A DNA stretch of 64,000 bases from assembly GCA_013152535.1 (NCBI GenBank), contig JAADGE010000038.1:1-64000 (forward strand), written 5' to 3'. Below the pieces are notes generated by a model. It ran no database searches. It worked only from the letters and a program-made list of their open reading frames with translations, and was not told the origin of the DNA. Positions 7,785 through 14,213 of this stretch are shown here, piece by piece. Within the stretch, counting starts at the first letter, position 1; every line of letters starts with the position of its first letter. The position numbers were made by a program, and so were the translations under genes. This DNA comes from Chlorobiota bacterium. Lineage in GTDB: Bacteria; Bacteroidota; Bacteroidia; Bacteroidales; JAADGE01.

Positions 7785-7820
7785 TTTTGTTTTATTTTAT
7801 AATTTTGTTATTTATTATGT

Positions 7821-7828
7821 CAAAGGTA
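7821..7828 (-). promoter_or_regulatory. -7 element of pepD
   Basis: TACCTTTG on the minus strand, 37 nt before the ATG; matches TAnnTTTG. Confidence 0.55.
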
Positions 7829-7972
7829 GAAATTTTTATTGTTTTTGTGAAAAATGAAAACAGATTGAAGCAGATTGAATAAGATTGTAACAGATTTAAT
7901 TATCTTTTTGGCAAAATAAATGTTATAACTGATTGGGTTAAATATAAATAATACGAATTAAGAAAAACCAAA

Positions 7973-8578
7973 ATGAATACAGACCGGTATAAAACAATAA
8001 AATCAAAATCAGAAGGTTTTTTTAAAGACAGAAGCAGTAAATTTTATGCATTTGCTTTTCCGGTTAAAAACGAAGATGAAATTACGACTTTTCGTGAGCA
8101 AATAAGAAAAGAATATTATGATGCTCGTCATCACATTTATGCCTACAGGCTGGGTGCGGAAATGAAAATATTCAGAGCAAGCGATGACGGAGAGCCGAGT
8201 AATTCTTCGGGTCCGCCTGTTTTGGGTAAAATAAAATCTTATAAACTTACAGATATATTAATTATTGTCGTACGTTATTTCGGAGGAACAAAACTGGGTA
8301 TTCCGGGCTTGATAAATGCTTACGGCACGGCAGCCGAAGATGCAATAAAAAATGCAGAAATAATTGTAAAAACAATTTTTGAAAAAATTGAAATTCAATT
8401 TGAATATCCGCATATGAATGATGTAATGCGAATTATTAAAGAAAATAAGTTGAAAATTATTGAACAGGAAATGCAATTGTCGTGTAAAATAATTGTCGGA
8501 GTTCCGAAAAACAGTTTTGAAAAAATAAGAAAACAATTAGAGCAACATCATAAATTAAAATTGGAATTTGACGAATAA
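7973..8578 (+). CDS. YigZ/IMPACT family protein
   Basis: 201 aa, the normal length. The N-terminal UPF0029 domain has the family hallmarks DARHHIYAYRLG, RASDDGEPSNSSGPPVLGKI and the signature IIVVRYFGGTKLGIPGLINAYGTAAEDAI. The C-terminal ferredoxin-like domain (DUF1949 type) covers about residues 137-201. The biochemical role of bacterial YigZ is not settled; the eukaryotic relative IMPACT regulates Gcn2. The start ATG at 7973 gives the standard N terminus. The gene is followed by a perfect 16-bp hairpin. Confidence 0.9.
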   Translation: MNTDRYKTIKSKSEGFFKDRSSKFYAFAFPVKNEDEITTFREQIRKEYYDARHHIYAYRLGAEMKIFRASDDGEPSNSSGPPVLGKIKSYKLTDILIIVVRYFGGTKLGIPGLINAYGTAAEDAIKNAEIIVKTIFEKIEIQFEYPHMNDVMRIIKENKLKIIEQEMQLSCKIIVGVPKNSFEKIRKQLEQHHKLKLEFDE

Positions 8579-8581
8579 AAA

Positions 8582-8616
8582 AAGACCTGTCAGGTTTTTT
8601 AAACCTGACAGGTCTT
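8582..8616. terminator. Perfect palindromic hairpin/terminator
   Basis: AAGACCTGTCAGGTTT / AAACCTGACAGGTCTT, a 16-bp perfect stem with a TTT loop, lies between the convergent YigZ and lipoprotein genes. There is no long T-tract beyond the stem. It may be both a bidirectional terminator and a dispersed palindromic repeat. Confidence 0.65.
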
Positions 8617-8633
8617 AACAACATAATAATAAG

Positions 8634-9113
8634 CTATTTTCCTAAATTTTCGTATTTTTTATTTATTTCATCCATTCTTTGTTCAAATGCTTTGCCGACT
8701 TCATCAATTGCTTTGGTTTCTTCTTTTGAAATATCACCTTTTTTAAAATTTTCTATTTTTGACTGTAAACTGATGAATTTAGGAGCAAATTGAGCCATAC
8801 TTGCAGCTATTTGAACAGCAATTTTTCCGACTTGAATTTGTTCCATAAAAGATAAATCATCTTGTTTTTTACCAAAAAGATTTTTATTGTCTTTTAGTAT
8901 ATCTTCCAAAGTATTTGAAAATTTGTTAATCATTTCTTCGCCGGTTGTAATAATTTCTTCGGCACTTTTGTTACCTTGCAATTCTGCCGGGACTTCTATT
9001 TTTAACGGCGGTAATTTATCACTGCCGGAAGAATCTGATGTCGCTTCTTCATTATTTGATGAACAAGAGAACAGAAAAACTGAGATAATACTGATAAATA
9101 ATAATTTTTTCAT
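8634..9113 (-). CDS. Lipoprotein of unknown function
   Basis: 159 aa. Signal peptide MKKLLFISIISVFLFSC with lipobox LFSC (Cys 17), then a Ser/Asn/Glu-rich linker. It has PPLKIEVPAELQGN and a mostly alpha-helical, Lys/Glu-rich remainder (about 55-159) that may form a helical bundle. I do not recognise the family. It is a single gene with its own -7 element (9142-9149) and ends at a hairpin shared with yigZ. Confidence 0.65.
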   Translation of the reverse strand: MKKLLFISIISVFLFSCSSNNEEATSDSSGSDKLPPLKIEVPAELQGNKSAEEIITTGEEMINKFSNTLEDILKDNKNLFGKKQDDLSFMEQIQVGKIAVQIAASMAQFAPKFISLQSKIENFKKGDISKEETKAIDEVGKAFEQRMDEINKKYENLGK

Positions 9114-9141
9114 TTTTTAAATTTTATAGATTAATAAAGTA

Positions 9142-9149
9142 CAAATATA
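9142..9149 (-). promoter_or_regulatory. -7 element of the lipoprotein gene
   Basis: TATATTTG on the minus strand, 29 nt before the ATG at 9113. Confidence 0.55.
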
Positions 9150-9198
9150 ATTTTTTAAATTTTAAATAAAAAAATTGGAATATAATGTTATTTATTTC

Positions 9199-9206
9199 TA
9201 TCTTTG
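9199..9206 (+). promoter_or_regulatory. -7 element of the membrane protein/XRE operon
   Basis: TATCTTTG lies 35 bp before the ATG at 9241; matches TAnnTTTG. Confidence 0.6.
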
Positions 9207-9240
9207 CGTTAGAATTATATAACATTTAAAATAAGATAAT

Positions 9241-9645
9241 ATGAATACAAAAAGAAAAACTTTAATGATAACTTCCATTTTAATAACATTTGTTATTTTG
9301 GGATTTATTGTATCGGAAAGAGGAACTAAACTATTTCAAGGTTTAAACTTATTTATTTTTACAGCAATAATTGTAATTGGTGCAATCGTATCTATCGTTA
9401 CAATTAAAAAGAATAGAGAAAAAAAAGCGGGGTTGACAATTGAAGATGAATTAAGCATAAAGATAAAATACAAGGCCGGTTATTTTGCTTATTTGTATTC
9501 TATGTATATGTGGTTGTTTATTTTTTTATTTAAGGATAAATTTCCAAATATTGAAAGCATGTTAGGTGGCGGAGTTTTATTGTCGGCAATAATTTTTGGG
9601 ATTACAAAATTTATTATCAAAAAAGAAATTAATGACAAGGAATAA
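9241..9645 (+). CDS. Four-helix membrane protein paired with an XRE regulator
   Basis: 134 aa with hydrophobic segments at about 8-25, 33-53, 80-100 and 108-128, and a charged loop (KKNREKKAGLTIEDELSIKIKYKAG) between helices 2 and 3. I do not recognise a named function. The gene is followed after 21 bp by a short XRE-type regulator. This two-gene arrangement (small membrane protein plus YozG-like HTH) is widespread in bacteria and suggests that the regulator controls the operon or is held by the membrane protein. Confidence 0.65.
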   Translation: MNTKRKTLMITSILITFVILGFIVSERGTKLFQGLNLFIFTAIIVIGAIVSIVTIKKNREKKAGLTIEDELSIKIKYKAGYFAYLYSMYMWLFIFLFKDKFPNIESMLGGGVLLSAIIFGITKFIIKKEINDKE

Positions 9646-9666
9646 ATATGATAATAAATTAGTAAA

Positions 9667-9864
9667 ATGAAAACTCGAATTAAAGAACTTCGTGCAAGAG
9701 ATAATATTACTCAATTAGATTTGGCAAAAAAAGTTGGTGTCAGAAGAGAAACTATTGTCTTTCTTGAAAAGGGGAAATATAATCCCTCTTTGAGATTAGC
9801 ATACGATATATCAGTAGTTTTTAAATCTAAGATTGAAGAAATATTTATCTTTGACAGTGAATAA
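9667..9864 (+). CDS. Short XRE-family transcriptional regulator
   Basis: 65 aa, consisting almost only of a helix-turn-helix. [58 protein letters not shown] contains the full Xre/Cro five-helix pattern, with the recognition helix in [13 protein letters not shown]. It resembles the YozG group. It lies 21 bp downstream of the membrane-protein gene and is probably co-transcribed from 9199-9206. The target is unknown; autoregulation is the usual situation. Confidence 0.85.
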   Translation: MKTRIKELRARDNITQLDLAKKVGVRRETIVFLEKGKYNPSLRLAYDISVVFKSKIEEIFIFDSE

Positions 9865-9869
9865 TAATG

Positions 9870-9995
9870 GCTGCACACAACAAAGTTATACGATAATTAC
9901 GGTTTTGTTGCTTAACCAAAAGTTTGTATTTTTGAACAAAGTGTAGTGAAAGGCTGAAAGTTTATGCTTTTAAAGTCCGCAACTACGTAGCTGTG
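9870..9995 (+). repeat. Intergenic repeat containing a promoter-like sequence
   Basis: CTGCACACAACAAAG... through ...GCAACTACGTAGCTGTG is non-coding. I recall closely similar intergenic sequence (TTGCTTAACCAAAAGTTTGTATTTTTG...GTCCGCAACTACGTA) from other Bacteroidota genomes, but cannot verify this here. It contains TTTG (9904-9907), 19 bp, then TATTTTTG (9927-9934), a full -33/-7 promoter pair pointing right, and a CTACGTAG palindrome. It sits immediately after the XRE gene and before a gene relic. Confidence 0.5.
9904..9934 (+). promoter_or_regulatory. Promoter-like sequence inside the intergenic repeat
   Basis: TTTG-N19-TATTTTTG matches the phylum consensus. The only downstream coding remnant is the OmpA-family relic, so any transcript would be non-coding. 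Confidence 0.4.
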
Positions 9996-10004
9996 ATTGG
10001 TTAT

Positions 10005-10260
10005 TATAAATATTTTAAATGGGATAAATATATCCTTCCGTATTCTAATTTCATAATATAATAACTCTCATTGGAAAAATACTTTGACACTTCAAGGAGA
10101 AATTACAAGGATACAATATGTTACCGAGAAAGACAATAATGCCGCTTTTGTATATATGAATTACCTTGATGCTTTTAAAAAATCTAATTGGGAAATTCTG
10201 TTTAGCGGTTCCGGTGACGGAAAAGCAAAAAACAAAAGAGTTGAAATTGTAGAACAATAA
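10005..10260 (+). pseudogene. Relic of an OmpA-family protein gene (extreme 3' part, frameshifted)
   Basis: One frame (stop 10258-10260) encodes HWKNTLTLQGEITRIQYVT...FVYMNYLDAFKKSNWEILFSGSGDG. This matches the domain that precedes the C-terminal part of some Bacteroidota OmpA-family proteins (pattern EGxITRIxY...xNYxxALKKAGFEILFSG). It has no start codon. A stop interrupts the frame at 10054-10056, and the preceding frame reads YKYFKWDKYILP, which could be the upstream part of the same domain. The peptidoglycan-binding OmpA domain is absent. I read it as a decayed gene fragment beside the repeat. Confidence 0.5.
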
Positions 10261-10305
10261 CCGAATTGTTGTGCAGGGGGTTTCTGAAAAGTTTATATTG
10301 GAGTC

Positions 10306-10326
10306 ATTCTGAATTCATTTCAGAAT
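10306..10326. repeat. Small palindrome ATTCTGAA/TTCAGAAT
   Basis: 8-bp perfect arms with a 5-nt loop (GTCATTCTGAATTCATTTCAGAATCTT). Such CATTCTGAA...TTCAGAAT hairpins are a style of dispersed palindrome in this phylum. It lies in the non-coding stretch 10261-10465, where I see no gene. Confidence 0.5.
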
Positions 10327-10358
10327 CTTATAAAGTTGATGTTTAAAAGTATAGAAAG

Positions 10359-10404
10359 ATACTGAACTACAAAGTGCCTCAGCGAAGCTAAATATGTTCA
10401 GTAT
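10359..10404. repeat. Hairpin ATACTGAAC/GTTCAGTAT
   Basis: 9-bp perfect arms (10359-10367, 10396-10404) with a 28-nt loop containing GCCTCAGCGAAGC. It may be related to the preceding palindrome by the shared CTGAA/TTCAG core. Confidence 0.45.
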
Positions 10405-10465
10405 GATACAACTACTTGTTAGACAGCCCCTTTTTTATTTAAAATACATATTTATAATTAAATAT

Positions 10466-11434
10466 TCAAATCGGAATATAAATTTTATCGCACAATTCAT
10501 CATATTCAGATTGTGCATTACTTAGATTGGTTATGCCGCCTCCGCTTTTAAAAAAGAATTTATTCCCGTTTTTTTCAACAAACCTTATCATAACAAAACT
10601 GTCAAGATTTTTACCGTCAAAAAATCCGGCAATTCCCGTATAATAATTTCGTTTATGAGTTTCTGCCGCCTTAATTATTTCAAGTGTTTTCTTCTTAGGA
10701 GAACCGCTTATTGAACCTGCCGGAAGAAGTTTGCTCAATATTGTCCCGATTTGCTCATTATAATTAACAGGCAATTTACCGCTAATTTCAGAACTTACCT
10801 GTAATAAATTTTTATAATTTGTACGAATTTTATCAATATATCTGAAACGTTCAACTTTTACTTTCTTTGCAACTTGATTTAAATCATTACGAATTAAATC
10901 AACTATTGTATAATGTTCTGCTGTTTCTTTTTTATCATTCAAAATACGGTTCTCTGCATTCGTAATGTCAGCATCAATCGTTCCTTTCATCGGATAAGAA
11001 AAAATTTTCTTGTCTGTAATTTTAATAAATGTTTCCGGTGAGAAAACGGTAAATTTATCTTTTAAATATAATTTATACGGGGCATTTGCATATTTGTAAA
11101 TATCATATAAATCAAAATTGCCGATTATTTTGCTTGAAAAAGTCAAATTAAGCAAATAAGTATTTCCGGCTTTTATTTCATTTTGAACAATATCGAATGC
11201 CTTTTTAAATTCATCAAAACTCGGAGGAACAACATTAAATCCGATAGTATTATTTAGTTTTTTATCTTTGCCGGGAATCTCGGAACGGAAGGAATATTTA
11301 ATTTTACTTTCGTCAATTTCGTTTGCAGGAAGAACAATCGACTTCTTAAAGTCAAAATTGATGATAAATAAAAACGGCAGTTTTTGTTTCCCGAATTCAT
11401 TCATTATTTTAACGGCATTCTCTTTATCAAACAT
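10466..11434 (-). CDS. pabB: Aminodeoxychorismate synthase component I
   Basis: 322 aa, a compact PabB lacking most of the N-terminal domain, as usual in Bacteroidota. With PabA it converts chorismate and glutamine to 4-amino-4-deoxychorismate for folate synthesis. Chorismate-binding-enzyme motifs are visible: FSPETFIKI, YPMKGTIDAD, LIRNDLNQVA and LLPAGSISGSPKKKTLEII...YYTGIAGFFDG. The ATG at 11434 starts only 6 bp from the divergent pabA start. The internal ATG at 11404 (MNEFGKQKLPFLFIINFD) fits the family N terminus better and would leave 36 bp. No pabC is adjacent. Confidence 0.87.
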   Translation of the reverse strand: MFDKENAVKIMNEFGKQKLPFLFIINFDFKKSIVLPANEIDESKIKYSFRSEIPGKDKKLNNTIGFNVVPPSFDEFKKAFDIVQNEIKAGNTYLLNLTFSSKIIGNFDLYDIYKYANAPYKLYLKDKFTVFSPETFIKITDKKIFSYPMKGTIDADITNAENRILNDKKETAEHYTIVDLIRNDLNQVAKKVKVERFRYIDKIRTNYKNLLQVSSEISGKLPVNYNEQIGTILSKLLPAGSISGSPKKKTLEIIKAAETHKRNYYTGIAGFFDGKNLDSFVMIRFVEKNGNKFFFKSGGGITNLSNAQSEYDELCDKIYIPI

Positions 11435-11440
11435 TCTTTT

Positions 11441-12016
11441 ATGAAAAAAGTTTTACTAATTGATAATTACGATTCGTTTACTTATAATTTGGCTCAACTT
11501 CTTGATGAAAGCAATTTGTGCAATTTTGATATTATAAAAAATAACCGTGTAAAAATAAATGAAATTTCAGAATATGATAATATTTTAATTTCTCCCGGAC
11601 CGGGATTGCCGAAAAATGCCGGAAATTTAATGCAAATAATTGAGAATTGGCACAAATATAAGTCTATTCTGGGAATTTGCCTCGGAATGCAGGCAATTGC
11701 AGAATATGTCGGTGCAAGATTATATAATTTAGAAAAAGTTTATCACGGTATTAAAACCGTAACAAAAATTACCGACAATAACGAAATACTGTTTCGCAAT
11801 TTACCTGAACAATTTGAAACCGGGCTGTATCATTCTTGGGCAATTTATAAAGATATCGGTAAAGACTTAAAAATAACAGCTGTTTCGGAAGATGGTATCA
11901 TTATGGGTATCAGTCATAAAAAATACGATTTGAAAGGTATTCAGTTCCATCCCGAATCATATATGACCGAAAACGGAAAAATGATTATTGAAAATTGGCT
12001 TAAAACAGGATTATGA
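11441..12016 (+). CDS. pabA: Aminodeoxychorismate/anthranilate synthase glutamine amidotransferase
   Basis: 191 aa class I glutamine amidotransferase that delivers ammonia to PabB (and possibly to TrpE). Motifs are LLIDNYDSFTYNL, ISPGPGLP (oxyanion region), the nucleophile in LGICLGMQAIAEY, YHSWAI, and the catalytic His-Glu in GIQFHPESYMT. The ORF track starts 19 residues earlier at 11384, inside pabB. The ATG at 11441 gives the canonical MKKVLLIDNYDSFT start. Its pairing with divergent pabB makes the PabA role most likely. Confidence 0.87.
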   Translation: MKKVLLIDNYDSFTYNLAQLLDESNLCNFDIIKNNRVKINEISEYDNILISPGPGLPKNAGNLMQIIENWHKYKSILGICLGMQAIAEYVGARLYNLEKVYHGIKTVTKITDNNEILFRNLPEQFETGLYHSWAIYKDIGKDLKITAVSEDGIIMGISHKKYDLKGIQFHPESYMTENGKMIIENWLKTGL

Positions 12017-12085
12017 ATTATAATTTTGATTTTTCGGAAAATATTTACGAAATTTCAACTTTATAAACTTCATACTTTAAACTAA

Positions 12086-12868
12086 ATGTATCCTCTTATC
12101 TGCAAAATGAAAATTATAAGTTCGGATACGGATTTTTATGACATCTTAATCTCACATGAAGAGATGCAAACATTCATCCGATTTAATCCGCAGGAAAAAT
12201 TTCTTATGTTAAATTCTGACGATAAACTCGGAATAATTTTACGGGAAAACGAATACCAATTAAGAAAAATCCTTCATAACAAACGAAAAGAAACATTTTA
12301 CATCGGATTTACATTAAACTTTGTACTGAATAAAAATAAAGATGCTGTTGCTTTTAACGATTTAACAAAATTGATTGTTTATGATAACAGAAACGGAAAT
12401 TTAAAAACTTTTGTAAAAAATAAATACACACCTGATTTTACAATTTTATACACAGACGGAAGTTATTCCGCAAAAAAGAAGATTTGCTCTTATGTTGCCT
12501 TAATACAAAATAAAAGTTTAAAATATAACATACGATTCGGTATAAAAAACATTCAAAACAGTAGTTTGACTGAGATGATTGCCGTTATTGAAGGGCTTAA
12601 AAATATTGCCGAAGAAGAAAAAGTAAGAATTGTTACCGACAGTCGTTATGTAATTAAAGGACTAACCGAATGGATGTATAATTGGAAACTGAATGATTGG
12701 CATACCGCACAAGGAGAAAAAGTTAAAAATATTAACTATTGGCAAGAGTATGAGGCACTTACGCAAAGTAAATATCTTGAATTTGAATGGGTTAAAGCAC
12801 ACAATTTTCATTTTGAGAACAGTATTTGCGATCGATATGCAAAGGAATTAATTGACAAATATGTATAA
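12086..12868 (+). CDS. Ribonuclease HI with an additional N-terminal domain
   Basis: 260 aa. Residues from about 118 to the end are a complete RNase HI, which removes RNA from RNA-DNA hybrids. All four catalytic acids are visible: YTDGSYS (Asp), SSLTEMIAVIEGL (Glu), RIVTDSRYVIKGLTEWMYNWK (Asp), and CDRYAKELI (last Asp), plus the mobile His in VKAHNFHFEN. The first 115 residues (KIISSDTDFYDILISHEEMQTFIRFNP...) are not a known hybrid-binding domain that I recognise. The gene follows pabA by 69 bp and precedes dnaN. Confidence 0.85.
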   Translation: MYPLICKMKIISSDTDFYDILISHEEMQTFIRFNPQEKFLMLNSDDKLGIILRENEYQLRKILHNKRKETFYIGFTLNFVLNKNKDAVAFNDLTKLIVYDNRNGNLKTFVKNKYTPDFTILYTDGSYSAKKKICSYVALIQNKSLKYNIRFGIKNIQNSSLTEMIAVIEGLKNIAEEEKVRIVTDSRYVIKGLTEWMYNWKLNDWHTAQGEKVKNINYWQEYEALTQSKYLEFEWVKAHNFHFENSICDRYAKELIDKYV

Positions 12869-13015
12869 GTTGATAATAACTTGTTTATTACTTGTTCATA
12901 AATTGTCAATAACAAAAAATCAAAAAAGTAAGAGCGGCATATTGTTTTGAATTTAAAAATATCTATTTTAGCATTTTATTAGAATATGCTATAAATTTTA
13001 TAAATATAAATTCCT

Positions 13016-14146
13016 ATGAAATTCATTGTTTCCAGCACAGAATTACTATCACATCTGCAAAGAGTAAGCAAAGCAATCAGCGGAAAATCAACCATTCCGA
13101 TATTAGACAGTTTTTTATTTGATTTGTCGAATAATGAATTAACAATTACGGCTTCGGATTTAGAATCCACATTGGTAACTAAAACAGCACTTGAAAATGC
13201 CGATGGTGAAGGCAAAATTGCGTTAGAAGCTAAACGACTGTTAGATATTTTAAAAGAATTTCCGGAGCAGCCTCTTACTTTTGAAATTGATTCGGAAAAT
13301 TTAGCAACAACAATTCTGTCCGAAAACGGTAAATTCAGTGTTGTAGGCTCTCCTGCTGATGAATATCCTAAATATCCGGAATTATCAGACGAATCAAAAA
13401 TGAGTATTACTGTTACTTCCGAATTGTTAGACAGCGGTATTACAAAAACTGTTTTTGCAACTGCCAATGATGAATTAAGACCCGTTATGAACGGAATTTT
13501 CTTCGAACTTACAAAAGACAATATGACTTTTGTTGCCTCAGATTCGCATAAATTAGTCAGATATAAAAGGACAGAAGGAAAAGGGGAGAATGAAGCGTCT
13601 TTCATTTTGCCTAAAAAACCGGCGAATTTACTGAAAGGTTTATTAGCTTCTTCGGAAGATGAAGTTTCAATTTCTTTTGATGATAAAAACGCAGTATTTA
13701 CATTTAGTGAATTCAAATTAATTTGCAGATTAACGGAAGGGAAATATCCGAATTACGAATCTGTAATACCTACTGAAAATCCGAATAAACTGATTATAAA
13801 CAGAACTGATTTATATAATACGGTTAAACGGGTTTCGGTATTCTCAAATCAAGCCAGTAATTTGATAAAATTACATTTAACTGCCAATGAATTAACGGTT
13901 TCTGCACAAGATATTGATTTTTCCATTTCGGCTCACGAGCGTTTGGCTTGTCAATATGAAGGGGATAATATGGAAATTGGTTTTAAATCGGTTTTCCTGC
14001 TTGAAATACTTGCAAATATTGACTCGGATGAAGTAATTTTTGAGATGTCCGATCCTTCAAAAGCCGGTATTATGTTCCCGTTCGAATCAAATTCAGAAAA
14101 TGAAGATGTTTTAATGCTTTTAATGCCGATGATGATAAATTCATAA
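13016..14146 (+). CDS. dnaN: DNA polymerase III beta subunit (sliding clamp)
   Basis: 376 aa, full length, with three successive clamp domains. It encircles DNA and tethers the replicative polymerase and other partners. It begins MKFIVSSTELLSHLQRVSKAISGKSTIPILDSFLFDL and ends with the typical EDVLMLLMPMMIN segment, where the carboxy-terminal M-P-M residues form part of the partner-binding pocket (the E. coli clamp ends PMRL). dnaA and recF are not adjacent, so this does not mark an origin by itself. It is followed by a strong bidirectional terminator. Confidence 0.96.
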   Translation: MKFIVSSTELLSHLQRVSKAISGKSTIPILDSFLFDLSNNELTITASDLESTLVTKTALENADGEGKIALEAKRLLDILKEFPEQPLTFEIDSENLATTILSENGKFSVVGSPADEYPKYPELSDESKMSITVTSELLDSGITKTVFATANDELRPVMNGIFFELTKDNMTFVASDSHKLVRYKRTEGKGENEASFILPKKPANLLKGLLASSEDEVSISFDDKNAVFTFSEFKLICRLTEGKYPNYESVIPTENPNKLIINRTDLYNTVKRVSVFSNQASNLIKLHLTANELTVSAQDIDFSISAHERLACQYEGDNMEIGFKSVFLLEILANIDSDEVIFEMSDPSKAGIMFPFESNSENEDVLMLLMPMMINS

Positions 14147-14166
14147 ATTTTTTTCGGCTCAAAAAT

Positions 14167-14199
14167 AAAAAACCGATTGTGTTACACAATCGGTTTTTT
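14167..14199. terminator. Bidirectional terminator between dnaN and the RND operon
   Basis: AAAAACCGATTGTG / CACAATCGGTTTTTT with a 3-nt loop and T-tracts on both strands, between convergent genes. Confidence 0.88.
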
Positions 14200-14213
14200 C
14201 TGAAATACAATTA

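Noticed and set aside
12013-12066. 17-codon ORF (MNYNFDFSENIYEISTL) overlapping the pabA stop codon
   Set aside because: The ATGA overlap looks like coupling, but the peptide is too short and resembles nothing I know. It could be the remnant of a lost downstream gene such as pabC, without evidence.
12979-13716. 245-aa minus-strand ORF opposite dnaN
   Set aside because: Ser/Asn-rich antisense shadow of a highly conserved gene. The long open frame comes from the codon pattern of the real gene.
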